Source of the DNA: Bradyrhizobium sp. AZCC 2176
Lineage (GTDB): Bacteria > Pseudomonadota > Alphaproteobacteria > Rhizobiales > Xanthobacteraceae
Direction of reading: 5' to 3'
DNA: 64,000 bases
NCBI RefSeq assembly: GCF_036924645.1
Contig: NZ_JAZHRX010000001.1
Location: 2,108,001 to 2,172,000 of the forward strand
The notes under the pieces were generated by a model. The model had not been told where the DNA came from, made no database searches, and worked only from the letters and a program-made list of their open reading frames with translations. Position numbers and translations under genes: made by a program. This document shows positions 39,666-50,228 of the stretch, piece after piece. The stretch's first letter is position 1. Every line of letters begins with the position of its first letter.

Positions 39666-40637
39666 ATGATCGATCGACGTTCACTGTTGCTTGGCGGCGC
39701 GCTTGCTTCAATCGCGCGTCCGGCGCTCAGCCAGACGAAGTACCCCAACCGCACCGTCACGATGGTGTCTCCATTTGCTGCGGGAGGCCAATTGGAGCCA
39801 ATCGGCCGTATCATCAGCAAGCACATGCAGTCAGTGCTCGGACAAGCTTTCGTCATTGAGAATAGGCCCGGCGCGGGCGGGACTATTGGCGCTCAGTATG
39901 TGACACGCTCGGCGCCGGACGGGAGCACTCTTTTGCTCGGAACGACAAGTACCTTCGTGATTGCTCCGTACATCTTCAAACCGCAGCCCTACGATCCCCT
40001 CGTCAGTCTAGCGCCGATCATCGCCTTAACCGAAAACGCCACCGTCTTGATCGCTAGCGAAAAGAGCGGGTTCAAAAGCCTCAAGGACCTTTTGGAAGCC
40101 GCCAAGCAGAAGCCCGCCAACGTGACCGTCGCCTCGGCAGGCAACGGAAGCTTCCCGCACGTGTTCTCCGAACTATTCTCCTCGCTCACCGACGTTAAGC
40201 TAACTCATATCCCGTACCGCGGCGGCGCGCCTGCGATGAACGACCTGATCGGTGGACAAGTCGACATCTTCTTCGAAGTCGTGCCGAGCGCGATCCCTCA
40301 GATCCAGTCCAAGCAGGCTTTTCCTCTTCTCGTCAGCGGCAACAAGCGCGTGCCGCTGCTTGCCGACGTGCCCACCGCAGCGGAAATGGGCTATCCGGAT
40401 CTCAATCTCACGTCTTGGAATGGGCTTGCCGCACCTGCCGGTACGCCAGCGTCGGTTATAGAAATACTAAACAAAGAATCAAATGAAGCGCTTCGATCCG
40501 AAGAGATGACGGTTTACCTCGACCGTTTGGGAATTTCGGCGATTGGCGGATCTCCCAAGGACATGGCCGCGCGCATGGCGCAGGAATCCGCGATCTACAA
40601 GCGACTCATCGAGAGTAGAGGGATCACTGTCCAGTGA
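39666..40637 (+). CDS. tripartite tricarboxylate transporter substrate-binding protein (TctC/Bug family)
   Basis: The 323-aa protein has an RR-containing signal (MIDRRSLLLGGALASIARPA, ALSQT cleavage). The Bug fold follows with YPNRTVTMVSPFAAGGQLEP, ENRPGAGGTIGAQYVTRSAP and the later YRGGAPAMNDLIGGQVDIFF. Such proteins bind carboxylates. No TctA/TctB partners are nearby, as is usual for the many orphan Bug genes of this group. GGAGG precedes ATG 39666. An aromatic or hydroxy acid ligand is possible from context. Confidence 0.85.
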   Translation: MIDRRSLLLGGALASIARPALSQTKYPNRTVTMVSPFAAGGQLEPIGRIISKHMQSVLGQAFVIENRPGAGGTIGAQYVTRSAPDGSTLLLGTTSTFVIAPYIFKPQPYDPLVSLAPIIALTENATVLIASEKSGFKSLKDLLEAAKQKPANVTVASAGNGSFPHVFSELFSSLTDVKLTHIPYRGGAPAMNDLIGGQVDIFFEVVPSAIPQIQSKQAFPLLVSGNKRVPLLADVPTAAEMGYPDLNLTSWNGLAAPAGTPASVIEILNKESNEALRSEEMTVYLDRLGISAIGGSPKDMAARMAQESAIYKRLIESRGITVQ

Positions 40638-40768
40638 CGAAGTCGCGCGGATCGCGACCATCGTGACAAGGCAGGCCGCGTTTCATTGCCTTCCAGAGAC
40701 ATGCCGAGCCGAAGAGCCGCACCGTCGGATAATCCGAGCCAGGCAGCAGTTACGGCCCAGCTGGTTGA

Positions 40769-42517
40769 TTAGTGGGTCGTCTTGGATACTTCAAGAATAA
40801 GGCGGTCGGACCGGGGCAGGTCGAATCGGGGCTCGATGCCCAGCAGCGGCGCGATCCGCTCGATCACCTTGCCGCCGGTGGGCACCGCGTTCCAGCCCGA
40901 GGTGATGAAACCATGGGTTTCCGGCAGCGCCTGCGGCTCGTCCAGCATGATCAGGATCTGATATTTCGGATCGTCGCAGGGCATGATTGCGGTGAACGAG
41001 TTCAGAACGCGCTTTTTGGCATAGCGGCCGTTGATGACCTTCTCGGACGTGCCGGTCTTGCCCCCGATGTAGTAGCCCTTGACGTCCGCCTGGCGCGCCG
41101 ACCCGACCTCCGCATTGAGCCGCATCAGATACCGCATCTTGTCGCTGGTCTCCGGCTTGATGACGCGCTTGGCCATCGCCGCCGCTTCGGATTCGCTGCG
41201 CTTCATGAATGTCGGCGGAATCAGATAGCCGCCGTTCATCAACGCGTTGATGCCCATCACCGCCTGGAGCGGCGCCACCGACAGGCCCTGGCCGAACGCG
41301 ATGGTGACCGTGTTCAGCTCCCCCCAGCGTCGCGGCACCAGCGGCGCCGCGCTCTCCGGCAACTCGGTGCGCAGCCGCGTCAACTGGCCCATCTTGGCCA
41401 GGAACGCCTTGTGCGCCTCGACGCCCTGGCTGAGCGCGATCCGCGCCGCACCGATATTGGACGAATAGGTGAACACTTCCTTGGTGTTGATGAACCGTCC
41501 GAGCGAGTGGCTGTCGTGGATCGTGAACTTGCCGTAGTGCAGATTTCCCCGCGCATCCCACGACGAATTCAGGTTGATCTTGCCGGAATCGAGCGCCATT
41601 GCCAGCGTGAACGCCTTGAAGGTCGAGCCCATCTCGTAGAGGCCGGTGGTCAGGCGGTTGATGCGGTCGGGATCGTGCGCTTCCATCGGATTGTTGGGAT
41701 CGAAGTCCGGCAAGGAGACCATCGCGACGATCTCGCCGGTCTTGACGTTGGAGACGATGCCGGAGGCGGCCTTGGCGTGAAACTTGTCCTTGGCCTTCAG
41801 CAGTTCGTCGCGCAGCGCATGCTCGACGCGCAGATCCACCGACAGCTCGATCGGCTTCTGCAGCCGGTCGGTGGCAAAGCCGGCGCGGTGGAGATCGGCA
41901 AGTCCTTGGTTGTCGAGCCACTTCTCCAGGCCGGCGATGCCCTGATTGTCGATGTTGACGAGACCGATGAGATGGGCGACCTCGTTGCCGGTCGGGTAGA
42001 CGCGCTTGTTCTCGCGCAGGAAGCCGATGCCGGGAATACCGAGCCTGTGGATGTCCTGCTGCTGCTTCGCCGTAATCTCGCGCTTCAGCCACACGAAACC
42101 CTTGCGCGACGACAGGCGCTCGCGCACCTCGGCTCCGTCGAGATCGGGCACGGTCGCGGTCAGAAGCTCGATCGCCTCGTCCTTGTCGATGATGCGGCGC
42201 GGCTCGCCAAACATGCTGGCCGCCTTGACGTCGGTCGCGAGGATCGCGCCGTTGCGGTCGACGATATCGGGACGCGCGGTCGCAACCACTTCCTGCGAGG
42301 CGACGCGACGCGCGCTGTGCGCGTCGGCGCCGATCGCAAACATCACGAGCCGGCCGCCGATCAGGGCGTAGACCAAGGCAAAGACGAGCATCGCAAGGCC
42401 GACACGCGCCCGCGCCTTTGCGGCGCGATCGACGTTCCGCCCGTAGAGCAGACTGCGGATCAGCCGCTGCCGCCAGGGCTCGGTTGGCGTGGACTTGGCC
42501 GGCGTCGGAGCGCTCAT
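40769..42517 (-). CDS. peptidoglycan D,D-transpeptidase, FtsI/PBP2-like (paralogue outside dcw context)
   Basis: The 582-aa protein has a short cytoplasmic tail, one membrane helix ([20 protein letters not shown]), a PBP dimer domain and a transpeptidase domain. The transpeptidase motifs are SxxK at Ser298 (MGSTFKAFT), SxN (TYSSNIG) and KTG at Lys487 (GGKTGTSEK). All catalytic motifs are intact. FtsI normally sits in the division cluster between ftsL and murE; here only a frameshifted ftsL precedes it and murE is absent, so this is probably a moved second copy. Confidence 0.85.
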   Translation of the reverse strand: MSAPTPAKSTPTEPWRQRLIRSLLYGRNVDRAAKARARVGLAMLVFALVYALIGGRLVMFAIGADAHSARRVASQEVVATARPDIVDRNGAILATDVKAASMFGEPRRIIDKDEAIELLTATVPDLDGAEVRERLSSRKGFVWLKREITAKQQQDIHRLGIPGIGFLRENKRVYPTGNEVAHLIGLVNIDNQGIAGLEKWLDNQGLADLHRAGFATDRLQKPIELSVDLRVEHALRDELLKAKDKFHAKAASGIVSNVKTGEIVAMVSLPDFDPNNPMEAHDPDRINRLTTGLYEMGSTFKAFTLAMALDSGKINLNSSWDARGNLHYGKFTIHDSHSLGRFINTKEVFTYSSNIGAARIALSQGVEAHKAFLAKMGQLTRLRTELPESAAPLVPRRWGELNTVTIAFGQGLSVAPLQAVMGINALMNGGYLIPPTFMKRSESEAAAMAKRVIKPETSDKMRYLMRLNAEVGSARQADVKGYYIGGKTGTSEKVINGRYAKKRVLNSFTAIMPCDDPKYQILIMLDEPQALPETHGFITSGWNAVPTGGKVIERIAPLLGIEPRFDLPRSDRLILEVSKTTH

Positions 42518-42526
42518 TTCTTGTCC

Positions 42527-42876
42527 TCAGGTTGCGCCACGCTCGCGGCTTTGATGGGCTTGAGCCCCAATGGGCTCTGGCTTGCCAGGTCCGAACTTCC
42601 GCGGCGGACGCTCCGGCCCGTTCTTCAGCGGGTGACATTGCGCTCGGTTGACCGCTTTCAGCGACAGATGCCGCTCGGCAAGGCCTTGCAGGCGCAACGC
42701 CGCATCGAGCTTGGGCCATCGGGAGCGCAGCGATGCGATCGCATCGCGTTGCTCGCGGAATTCCGCGTGCAGCCGCAGCCCCTTCTCGGCGCGGGTGCTG
42801 GCGTCCATTTTGATCCAGCAGAGATACTCCGCCGAAGAGACTATCCCGCGATGACCAGGAATTGGATGATGCGCAT
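42527..42876 (-). pseudogene. ftsL remnant, one-base frameshift
   Basis: Reading from ATG 42876 gives MRIIQFLVIAG and then a stop. One base back, the next frame continues SSAEYLCWIKMDASTRAEKG, QRDAIASLRSRWPKLDAALR, LQGLAERHLSLKAVNRAQ and PERPPRKFG. That is the membrane helix, coiled coil and tail of alphaproteobacterial FtsL. A one-base loss near 42847 explains the break. It ends 10 nt before the FtsI paralogue, as in a dcw cluster. Confidence 0.7.
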
Positions 42877-43343
42877 GCGCTAACCAAATCGTATGGGAGC
42901 TGGGGTTCTCCCTCTCCCGGTCGGCGGCGCTTCCGGGCGTGGTCCGCACCGATCGGCACTCGGGCCGAGGTGGTGCTGCAAGGCCACGTACGCCGTCGTA
43001 CCGCCGTGCTGAAGGCGGAAGGTCGGTGCTCGGACGATAGGGGTCGGCCGCTCCTACGTCTGCGGCGTCGCCGCGGCCGGAGAGCAAGGACCAAGCGGCA
43101 TCCTTTAGAACTTCCGTACGGGGATTGGAGGCCTAGCATTGACCGGCTACGCAGCGTTCCCCGAGTTGGACCAAGCATGGGTCCTGATCGGCAGGCGGCG
43201 GGAGATCCAGAATTCTTTGTATCGGACTCACCGCTGTGGACCACCGCGAAGCATCGGCTAACAGGCTCGAATTTACAGAATTGCTGCACTGACTTTGAGG
43301 ACAGTCTCTTTAGGCCCCGCTTGGAGATCATGACATCGAAAGC
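42877..43343. other. 467-base spacer without a recognisable gene
   Basis: Open frames on both strands are arginine-rich and show no family features. I looked for an rsmH (mraW) tail, which would normally precede ftsL, and did not find one. No promoter or hairpin is clear. Confidence 0.4.
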
Positions 43344-43979
43344 TTATTCAGCGTCTGATTGACGTGACGGATGTGCCGTTTGGAAGGCCGGATGAGCCGT
43401 TGCTGAAGACACGACACGATTGATTCGCGGGAAGTTGGAGAGCGATACGCCGAAGCGCTGGGCGGCGTAGACCTGCGGAATCAGGTAAACATCCGCGAGG
43501 CCGGGCGCTGGACCGAAGCAGTAATCTTTGCCGATAATCAGCGACTCGACCGCAGAGAAGCCTTCGCCGATCCAGCGCGCGATCCAGGCGCCAACCTCCT
43601 CCTCCGAGCGGCCAAAGTTCCGACGCAGGTGGTTTAGAGGGCCGATATTGTGCAGCGGATGGACGTCGCAGCCGATGATCGCCGCAACGGCTCTAACTCG
43701 GGCTCGCGCTACCGGATCCTGCGGCAAAAGCGGCGGATCTGGAAAGACCTCCTCCAGATATTCAATGATGGCAGGCGACTGGATCAGCACGCGTTCGCTG
43801 TCGAGCGCCAGACAGGGGACTCGTTGCTGCGGGTTAATCTGGCGATACGTCTCGGTCCGATGCTCTCCGCCGTTGCGCACGAGGTGGATTGGCACCTGCT
43901 CCGGTGCCAAGCCTTTGAGGGCCAGCACTATGCGAAGCCGGTAAGACGATGTCGAGCGCCAGTAGCCGTAGAGTTTCAC
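43344..43979 (-). CDS. maiA: maleylacetoacetate isomerase (zeta-class GST)
   Basis: The 211-aa enzyme isomerises maleylacetoacetate to fumarylacetoacetate with glutathione. It begins [20 protein letters not shown], where SSxR is the zeta-class active-site motif. NPQQRVPCL, LIQSPAIIEYLEE and the C-terminal GPAPGLADVYLIPQVYAAQR follow. The GTG start at 43979 overlaps the fahA stop as GTGA. It is the last gene of the homogentisate operon. Confidence 0.9.
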   Translation of the reverse strand: MKLYGYWRSTSSYRLRIVLALKGLAPEQVPIHLVRNGGEHRTETYRQINPQQRVPCLALDSERVLIQSPAIIEYLEEVFPDPPLLPQDPVARARVRAVAAIIGCDVHPLHNIGPLNHLRRNFGRSEEEVGAWIARWIGEGFSAVESLIIGKDYCFGPAPGLADVYLIPQVYAAQRFGVSLSNFPRINRVVSSATAHPAFQTAHPSRQSDAE

Positions 43980-45289
43980 CCGACAGCTTCCCGGATGACT
44001 GCTCGGCATTCGCCAAAACCGATAGTGACGAAACCCTCGCGCACCCCGCGGGCTCGCAGGATGATCTCGTCGCCATCCTCCAAAAATCGCCGCTCCTCTC
44101 CAGAGGCAAGGCGGATCGGTTGTTGGCCCCCGACGGTGGCCTCGACGAGGCTGCCGCAAGACTGCAGGTCTGGGCCCGATATCGTGCCAGTCCCTAGTAA
44201 GTCGCCTGGCTGCAGGTTGCAGCCGCCGCAGGTATGATGAGCGATCATCTGCGCAACCGTCCAATACATGTGGCGCGTGTTAGAAGCCGAGACCCGGTGG
44301 GGAGCCAAACCAGCCTTGCTCATCCCCGGCGTCAGCATCAGCACGTCAAGCTGGATGTCGAAGCCGCCTTCGCGCTGGTCCGTGTCATCGATAAGGTAGG
44401 CCAGTGGTCGCGGATCGCCCTTCGGCCTGGGAGGAAGAGCGATACGGAATGGCGCGAGCGCTTCGGGCGTGATGATCCAGGGCGAGATCGTCGTAGCAAA
44501 ATTCTTGGCCAAAAAGGGTCCTAGCGGCTGGTACTCCCAAGCCTGAATGTCCCGGGCTGACCAATCGTTCAGGAGGCAGCATCCGGCAACGTGCGCGGCA
44601 GCCTCGCCGACCGGGATTGGTTCTCCGAGCGCGTTGCCGGGGCCGATCCAGACTCCAAGTTCAAGTTCGAAATCGAGCCGGCGAGAGGGACCGAACGCAG
44701 GCTCGGTCGCACCCGGCGCGTTGGATTGCCCATGCGGGCGGCGCACAGCGGTGCCGGACGGGCGGATTGACGAAGCGCGGCCGTGATAGCCGATTGGCAA
44801 GTGCTTATAGTTCGGCAAGAGCGGATTATCCGGGCGAAACTGCTTGCCGATGTTCTCCGCATGGCGGATGCCGACATAGAAGTCGGTGTAGTCGCCGATT
44901 GCGGCTGGCAATTGCAGTGTGCAGGCCGATGCTTCGTACAAGAGAGGCGCGATCGTCCCGCGTTCGGGCTGCCCTTCTGCGAGCAGCTCAGAGAGGCGGG
45001 CCCGCAAAGCTCGGCGCGCCCCACCCCCGAGCGCAAGGAGGCGGTTGAGCGACGTGCCCGCCGCAGCTTCAACTGCTGCTGCTGCTTCGCCGGACAGGAG
45101 GTTGGCTGCTAGCACGGCCGGCAGGTCGAGGATGGCCTCGCCAATCGCGATGCCCGCTCGCGGAGTCTCCCCTCGCGGCGAAAATACGCCGAGCGGCAAG
45201 TTCTGGATCGGGAAGTCCCGATGCCCGTTGGCGGTGGGCACCCAAGAGCGCAGGCCCGCATCGTGGGTGCGGTCGAGTTCCGTCATCAA
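43976..45289 (-). CDS. fahA: fumarylacetoacetase
   Basis: The 437-aa hydrolase splits fumarylacetoacetate into fumarate and acetoacetate. The SH3-like N-terminal part ([20 protein letters not shown]) is followed by the catalytic domain: [17 protein letters not shown] with the catalytic His, [30 protein letters not shown] and the metal/Lys region [20 protein letters not shown]. Its ATG overlaps the hmgA stop (ATGA), so it is coupled to hmgA. Confidence 0.93.
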   Translation of the reverse strand: MMTELDRTHDAGLRSWVPTANGHRDFPIQNLPLGVFSPRGETPRAGIAIGEAILDLPAVLAANLLSGEAAAAVEAAAGTSLNRLLALGGGARRALRARLSELLAEGQPERGTIAPLLYEASACTLQLPAAIGDYTDFYVGIRHAENIGKQFRPDNPLLPNYKHLPIGYHGRASSIRPSGTAVRRPHGQSNAPGATEPAFGPSRRLDFELELGVWIGPGNALGEPIPVGEAAAHVAGCCLLNDWSARDIQAWEYQPLGPFLAKNFATTISPWIITPEALAPFRIALPPRPKGDPRPLAYLIDDTDQREGGFDIQLDVLMLTPGMSKAGLAPHRVSASNTRHMYWTVAQMIAHHTCGGCNLQPGDLLGTGTISGPDLQSCGSLVEATVGGQQPIRLASGEERRFLEDGDEIILRARGVREGFVTIGFGECRAVIREAVG

Positions 45290-46647
45290 CGGGCCTCCGA
45301 CAGCCGCGGATCGAACTTTCTTTTGAGCTTGCGACCATACTCGCCGTACTGCTTCTGCAAAGCCTGGTGCTCGGCCGCAAAGCGGCTGACCTTCTGTGGA
45401 AAGCGCGTCTCAAACATGAAGGCGAGCGTACCCTCAAGCTTGTGGGGCTTGAGCTCAGCATCAGAGGCCTTCTCGAAGGTATCCGCATCTGGGCCGTGCG
45501 GCAGCAAAGTGTTGTGAAGGGAGGCTCCCCCGGGCTGGAAACCACCTTCAGTCTTGGCGTCATAGACCCCGTAGACCAATCCCATGAATTCACTCATGAC
45601 GTTGAGATGGTACCAAGGCGGCCTGAAGGTGTTCTCCGCTACGAGCCAGCGGTCAGAGAAGATCACGAAGTCGACATTAGCGGTGCCGGGTGTTTCGGAG
45701 GCTGAGGTGAGCACCGTGAAAATCGACGGATCGGCATGGTCAAATAGAATAGGCCCGACCGGAGAGAACTTGCGTAAATCGTACTTGTAGGGTGCGTAGT
45801 TGCCATGCCAAGCGACCACATCGAGAGGTGAGTGGTCGATCGCCGTCGCCCAGATGTTGCCGCCCCACTTTACCAGCAGGGTACCGGGCTCATCGCGATC
45901 CTCGTAAGCGGCCACCGGTGTGAGAAAGTCGCGCTGATTGGCGAGGCAATTAGCTCCGATCGGCCCGCGCTCTGGTAAGGTGAACGCTCCACCGTAATTC
46001 TCGCAGATGTACCCCCGGGCGGGGCCACCTTGCAGGTCAACTGCAAACTTTACTCCCCGCGGTATCACACAGATCTCGCCGGGTTCGACTTCGATGATGC
46101 CGAATTCAGTGCGGAAGAGGAGCCGCCCCTCCTGCGGCACAATCAGCATCTCGCCATCGGCATTGTAGAAGTATTCGTCTGGCATCGAGCGGTTGACAAA
46201 ATAGAGGTGTGCGCCCATGCCCGCTTGTGCGCCCGCGTCTCCCGCCGTCGTCATCGTGCGAATGCCCTCGACGAAGGAGAGCGGCATGGATGGCATCGGG
46301 ACAGGATCCCAGCGCAAAGGCGCAATCGGAGTCTCCGCCTCCTGGGCGGGCGCTGTACGCCACAGACCAATCTCCGCCTTTTTGAACGCGCCCCAGTGCA
46401 TGACGGTTGGACGAATTCGGTAAAGCCAGGAGCGCTCGTTCACAGTGCGCGGCGCGGTAAAGGCCGAGCCCGAAAGTTGCTCGGCATAAAGGCCGTAGGG
46501 ACATTTTTGCGGCGAGTTGCGGCCAATCGGAAGCGCGCCGGGGAGCGCCTCGGTCTCGAAGCCGTTGCCAAAGCCGGACATGTAGCCGGGCGTGATACCC
46601 GAGCCACTCGCAAGCTTTCCATGGGCGGATGGCGTCTGTGCGTTCAT
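45286..46647 (-). CDS. hmgA: homogentisate 1,2-dioxygenase
   Basis: The 453-aa iron dioxygenase opens homogentisate to maleylacetoacetate. Recognisable are [19 protein letters not shown] near residue 23, [27 protein letters not shown] and [20 protein letters not shown], which contains the metal-ligand His/Glu pair. [14 protein letters not shown] follows. The frame is open far upstream, but AGGAAGGG before ATG 46647 fixes the start 5 nt after the MFS stop. Length matches the family. Confidence 0.93.
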   Translation of the reverse strand: MNAQTPSAHGKLASGSGITPGYMSGFGNGFETEALPGALPIGRNSPQKCPYGLYAEQLSGSAFTAPRTVNERSWLYRIRPTVMHWGAFKKAEIGLWRTAPAQEAETPIAPLRWDPVPMPSMPLSFVEGIRTMTTAGDAGAQAGMGAHLYFVNRSMPDEYFYNADGEMLIVPQEGRLLFRTEFGIIEVEPGEICVIPRGVKFAVDLQGGPARGYICENYGGAFTLPERGPIGANCLANQRDFLTPVAAYEDRDEPGTLLVKWGGNIWATAIDHSPLDVVAWHGNYAPYKYDLRKFSPVGPILFDHADPSIFTVLTSASETPGTANVDFVIFSDRWLVAENTFRPPWYHLNVMSEFMGLVYGVYDAKTEGGFQPGGASLHNTLLPHGPDADTFEKASDAELKPHKLEGTLAFMFETRFPQKVSRFAAEHQALQKQYGEYGRKLKRKFDPRLSEAR

Positions 46648-46652
46648 GTTGG

Positions 46653-48017
46653 CTACCCTTCCTGTTGATGTCTGCGAACGGCCGCGTTCGCGAAAGGTGT
46701 GACAGCGATCAATGTTGCACCAAGGATCAGGAGCACCGCTGCGAACAGAAGGCCCGCCGCAAAGTTTCCTGTGAGATCGCGCAATACTCCAATGACATAT
46801 GGACTGACGATCGATCCCATGATTCCGGCCATGGTGATCAGCGCCAAACCCGCGGGTTTTGCCGCAGCACTTAGGTGGCTCGCGGGGATGGCCCAAAACA
46901 CGCCCAGAGCTCCGTAAGCGCCTGCCGTGGTCAGGATCAGCCCAAGGAAGCGGAAGATCGGATCCGAACCAAATCCCGCCATCAGCCATCCTAGCGCTGC
47001 GAACAGCATTGGCAGAACCGTGTACATGCGCCGGGTGCCGGCGCGGTCGGACATGCGGCTGAGCCAGAGCATGACGAAGCACGCGCATACGGCAGGAATG
47101 CTGGCTAGAAGAGTGGCTGCCGTCGGCGTCCAACCACTTGAAACGTCCTTTACGATCTGTGGAAGCCATGTCGAGATTGCGTTAAGGGACGTGACGAGAC
47201 AGAAGTAGATCAGGGCAAGCGTCGCAATCACGGGTCTCCAGAGCGCCTGGACAACCGCGCGGGTGCTCTTGTCGCCGCCTGTTCTGGAGCCTCCCTCCTC
47301 ATCCGAGATCGCTCGCTCCAGAACCTCGGCCTCGCGTTGGGTGAGCCAGGATGCCTTGGAAGGCCTATCGCTGAGCACGAACCAAGCCGTCACCCCCAGG
47401 ATGACCGAGGGCGCGCCCTCGATGATGAACAACCATTGCCAACCCTTGAGGCCGGCGGTGCCGTCGAGCTGCAAGATCAGCCCCGAGATCAGCGAGCCGG
47501 TAGCAATCGTGAAGGGCTGCCCCACGAGGAACAGGGCGGTCGCACGTGCCCGTCGATGCGCCGGCACCCAATAAGTCAGATAGAGAAGCACGCCAGGCAT
47601 GAGCCCCGCCTCGGCGATGCCGACGATAAAGCGCAGTGCGTAGAGACTATGAGGGCCGACTGCGAGACACGTCAGGCAAGCAGCGATGCCCCACGTCACC
47701 ATGATTCTCGGGATCCAGATCCGCGCGCCGTACTTTGCCAAAGCCAGATTGCTGGGCAGCTCGAAAGCGACGTAGCCGATATAGAAAAGCGAGTTTGCCA
47801 TTCCGAACTGGCTGGCAGTCAGGCCGAGATCGCGGTTCATCGTCAGCGCAGCGAAACCGATATTGATTCGATCGATAAAGCCGACAACGAAAACAATGAA
47901 CAGGAAAAATATCAGCCTGCGATCAACCTTGCGCAGTATGGTCTCGATCTCGTCATCAGGGGGAGCCCAACTAGCCAAACTTGAATCGCGATATGCGTGG
48001 TTCATCGCCGTCGTCAT
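46653..48017 (-). CDS. MFS transporter, anion:cation symporter (ACS) family
   Basis: The 454-aa protein has about 12 membrane helices, with [20 protein letters not shown] and [15 protein letters not shown] at the start, and the conserved [20 protein letters not shown]. Members carry aromatic acids such as 4-hydroxyphenylacetate, tartrate or phthalate. Being cotranscribed with hmgA, fahA and maiA, it probably imports the aromatic substrate of the pathway. GGGAGG precedes ATG 48017. Confidence 0.87.
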   Translation of the reverse strand: MTTAMNHAYRDSSLASWAPPDDEIETILRKVDRRLIFFLFIVFVVGFIDRINIGFAALTMNRDLGLTASQFGMANSLFYIGYVAFELPSNLALAKYGARIWIPRIMVTWGIAACLTCLAVGPHSLYALRFIVGIAEAGLMPGVLLYLTYWVPAHRRARATALFLVGQPFTIATGSLISGLILQLDGTAGLKGWQWLFIIEGAPSVILGVTAWFVLSDRPSKASWLTQREAEVLERAISDEEGGSRTGGDKSTRAVVQALWRPVIATLALIYFCLVTSLNAISTWLPQIVKDVSSGWTPTAATLLASIPAVCACFVMLWLSRMSDRAGTRRMYTVLPMLFAALGWLMAGFGSDPIFRFLGLILTTAGAYGALGVFWAIPASHLSAAAKPAGLALITMAGIMGSIVSPYVIGVLRDLTGNFAAGLLFAAVLLILGATLIAVTPFANAAVRRHQQEG

Positions 48018-48296
48018 GCAATTCCTCCCAATCGTTTTTCAATTCGTTAGTTGTTTTGGCATTGCCTTTCTCGACGACTTCCCAGGGCAGCCGTTTCGCA
48101 CGCGGGCCGGCAATCTGTCGAAGGGCAAGGACTCCCTATCCGCCACAATCGCTCGTAGGAGGTCCTGACCGCGAGGGCACATTCGGCTCCTAAGGAAATC
48201 GCAAACGCAATCTCAGCACTGCTTTGGCCTACGGCGCCTGACGGCATACCGGATGCGACGTACCGCGCCGCCGTTACCTCTGCTCCTGAAGGTGTG

Positions 48297-49988
48297 TCAT
48301 CGCTCAATCGGAGCCCGAACCGGAGGATCGCCCAGCGGATTCGGCGGCGCCGGCCGGGGCGCCTTGGCGAAGGGCGGCTGTTGGAGACGCATGAGATGCC
48401 AGGGACTGGGCATCTCTCCGACAGAAACCTCGATGACACTCGGGCCTCCCGCCGCGAAGGCCGATCTGAGGAGCGCTGTGAGACGGCCAGGCGATTCAGC
48501 TCGCTCGTATGGAATCGAGAAAGCCTTAGCGAGAACCGAAAAGTCGGGATTGCACAGATCGACGCCGAACTCGGCCCCAAACAGATCCTTTTGCATCGTC
48601 CTGACGTTTCCGAAATGACCATCGTTGAAGATCACGGCGGCAACGTTCAAGTTGTATTTCCGGGCCGTTGCCAATTCCTGCATGTTCCAACCGAAGCCCC
48701 CATCGCCGTTGAGGCTGATGACGGGTCGGCCCGGATTTCCGACCGCCACGCCGAGCGCCGTCGGGTAACCGAATCCCAGCGTCCCCTGGTAGCCCGGTGT
48801 GATGAAGGTGTTGGGTCCGTAGACCGGGAAATGAAAGCGCCCGAGATAGCCAACTTGAGTCAGATCATTCACAAAGAAACCGTCGTCCGGAAGCGCCTCT
48901 CGGAGCGCATGCAGCCATGAGGCCTGCGGCTGAATGAGGTTTGCTTGTTCATCGGACCAGGCGCGGACCCGGCCAAGGTCAGCCGCGATCACTGAGGGAC
49001 GCCGCGCGACTGCAGCAGCGAGCGCCTTCAGTCCGAGGGCCGCATCAGCCACAATAGCCACATCGGCGCGGCGGGGCGGCTTCCAGGCAGAGCGATCGAG
49101 GTTGATGTAGATATACCGCGCTCGATCTGATGGCCAGGCGGGCTTTCCAACCTGCGTGTCGACGAAACGGCTTCCGACCACGACGACCACGTCGGCATGA
49201 GGAAATACGGCGCGTCCGCCAAGTGCGTTCAGCGCAAGCGAATGCCGGTCTGAGACCGCACCCCGACCGTTTTCACCCATAACGATCGGCGCATCGAGGC
49301 GTTCGGCCAATTCGGCCAGCGGTCCGGAAGCCTTCGCCGCCAATGCGCCGCCGCCAACGTAGATAACGGGAAAAGATGCCTCGTTGAGTAGCTGCGCGGC
49401 TTTCTCTATCGCGAGTGTTTCGGGCTCGTCGAAGCTAGATACCAGCGGAGTGTCAACGAGCGGGATGTCATCCTCCACGTTGAGCAGGTCCTGCGCAACC
49501 TCGAACGCGACTGGCCGAGGTTGGCCGGAGGAGGCTTGCTGCAACGCTTCATGAAGAACAGCTGGGATTTCGACCGTCGCGCTGGGGCGCCCCTGCCACT
49601 TTGTTACCTTTGCCAAGATTTCGGTTTGGCCATTGACCTCATGCAGCAGCCCAACCCCCTTGCCGCGCCCTCCAAAGTTGATGTCACCCGCTATGCAAAC
49701 GACTCGTGAATTGCAGGCGTACGCTGTCGCGAGGCCCGCCATAGCATTGAGGACACCCGGACCAGGAACGACCATGCACGCACCGATGCGCCCGGTGGAC
49801 CGAGCATAGCCGTCGGCCATGTAAGACGTCGCCTGTTCGTGACGTGGGACAATGACGCGGATATTGTCGCGGCATTGCCTCAGGCCCTCAAAGGCCCAAT
49901 CCAGCTGAATACCTGGGATGGCAAAAACATCCCTGACGCCCTCAAGCGCGAGCTGTCTTGCAAGGGCCGTCCCACCAGTCTGTCTCAT
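48297..49988 (-). CDS. thiamine-diphosphate enzyme, benzoylformate/arylpyruvate decarboxylase or acetolactate-synthase-like
   Basis: The 563-aa protein has the three ThDP-enzyme domains. The catalytic Glu is in PRHEQATSYMADGYARSTG. The middle domain has FPVIYVGGGALAAKASGPLA, and the Mg/ThDP motif is GDGGFGWNMQELATARKYNL. The annotation family is broad (acetolactate synthase-like). Its position between a 2-hydroxyacid dehydrogenase and an aldehyde dehydrogenase suggests decarboxylation of an aryl-2-oxo acid to an aldehyde, which is inference. A -35-like TTGACA lies upstream at 50048-50053 on the minus strand. Confidence 0.78.
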   Translation of the reverse strand: MRQTGGTALARQLALEGVRDVFAIPGIQLDWAFEGLRQCRDNIRVIVPRHEQATSYMADGYARSTGRIGACMVVPGPGVLNAMAGLATAYACNSRVVCIAGDINFGGRGKGVGLLHEVNGQTEILAKVTKWQGRPSATVEIPAVLHEALQQASSGQPRPVAFEVAQDLLNVEDDIPLVDTPLVSSFDEPETLAIEKAAQLLNEASFPVIYVGGGALAAKASGPLAELAERLDAPIVMGENGRGAVSDRHSLALNALGGRAVFPHADVVVVVGSRFVDTQVGKPAWPSDRARYIYINLDRSAWKPPRRADVAIVADAALGLKALAAAVARRPSVIAADLGRVRAWSDEQANLIQPQASWLHALREALPDDGFFVNDLTQVGYLGRFHFPVYGPNTFITPGYQGTLGFGYPTALGVAVGNPGRPVISLNGDGGFGWNMQELATARKYNLNVAAVIFNDGHFGNVRTMQKDLFGAEFGVDLCNPDFSVLAKAFSIPYERAESPGRLTALLRSAFAAGGPSVIEVSVGEMPSPWHLMRLQQPPFAKAPRPAPPNPLGDPPVRAPIER

Positions 49989-50228
49989 TCCACACCCTTC
50001 GTTGGCTCGCGCTTTGACAAGGAGGTACTAATGCGGTTGACGTACAATGTCAAATATAATTCATAATAATCAAATCACACGCGAGGCCGGCAAACTTGCC
50101 AACCCTTGCGAGGCCGTAGGGCAGACTTCCACACTGGGCCGCGTTCTTGCCGATAGTGGATCGAGAGCGGCGAGTAACCGCGCCTCGCCTACCAGATCAC
50201 TAATTAAACAATGTGATAAGCTATTTGA
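49989..50228. promoter_or_regulatory. AT-rich promoter region of the ThDP-enzyme gene
   Basis: On the minus strand, TTGACA (50053-50048) is followed 17 nt later by TAGTAC, a fair sigma-70 promoter for the ThDP-enzyme operon. The motif ATTTGACATTGT here recurs in the promoters at 39553, 53625 and 54618. The remainder is AT-rich without genes. Confidence 0.45.

Noticed and set aside
40772-42883. 703-codon plus-strand ORF and 846-codon minus-strand ORF over the FtsI gene
   Set aside because: Both are alternative frames of a gene with SxxK, SxN and KTG motifs; their translations are Arg/Asp-rich with no domain pattern.
42877-43343. Possible rsmH/mraW tail before ftsL, which would have extended the division-cluster copy
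   Set aside because: None of the frames gives the expected NPRARSAKLR-like C-terminus of RsmH.
45286-46647. Reading the dioxygenase as a gentisate 1,2-dioxygenase because of the 3-hydroxybenzoate-hydroxylase-like neighbour
   Set aside because: Length, metal-site segment and coupling to fahA and maiA are those of HmgA, not of the shorter gentisate dioxygenases.
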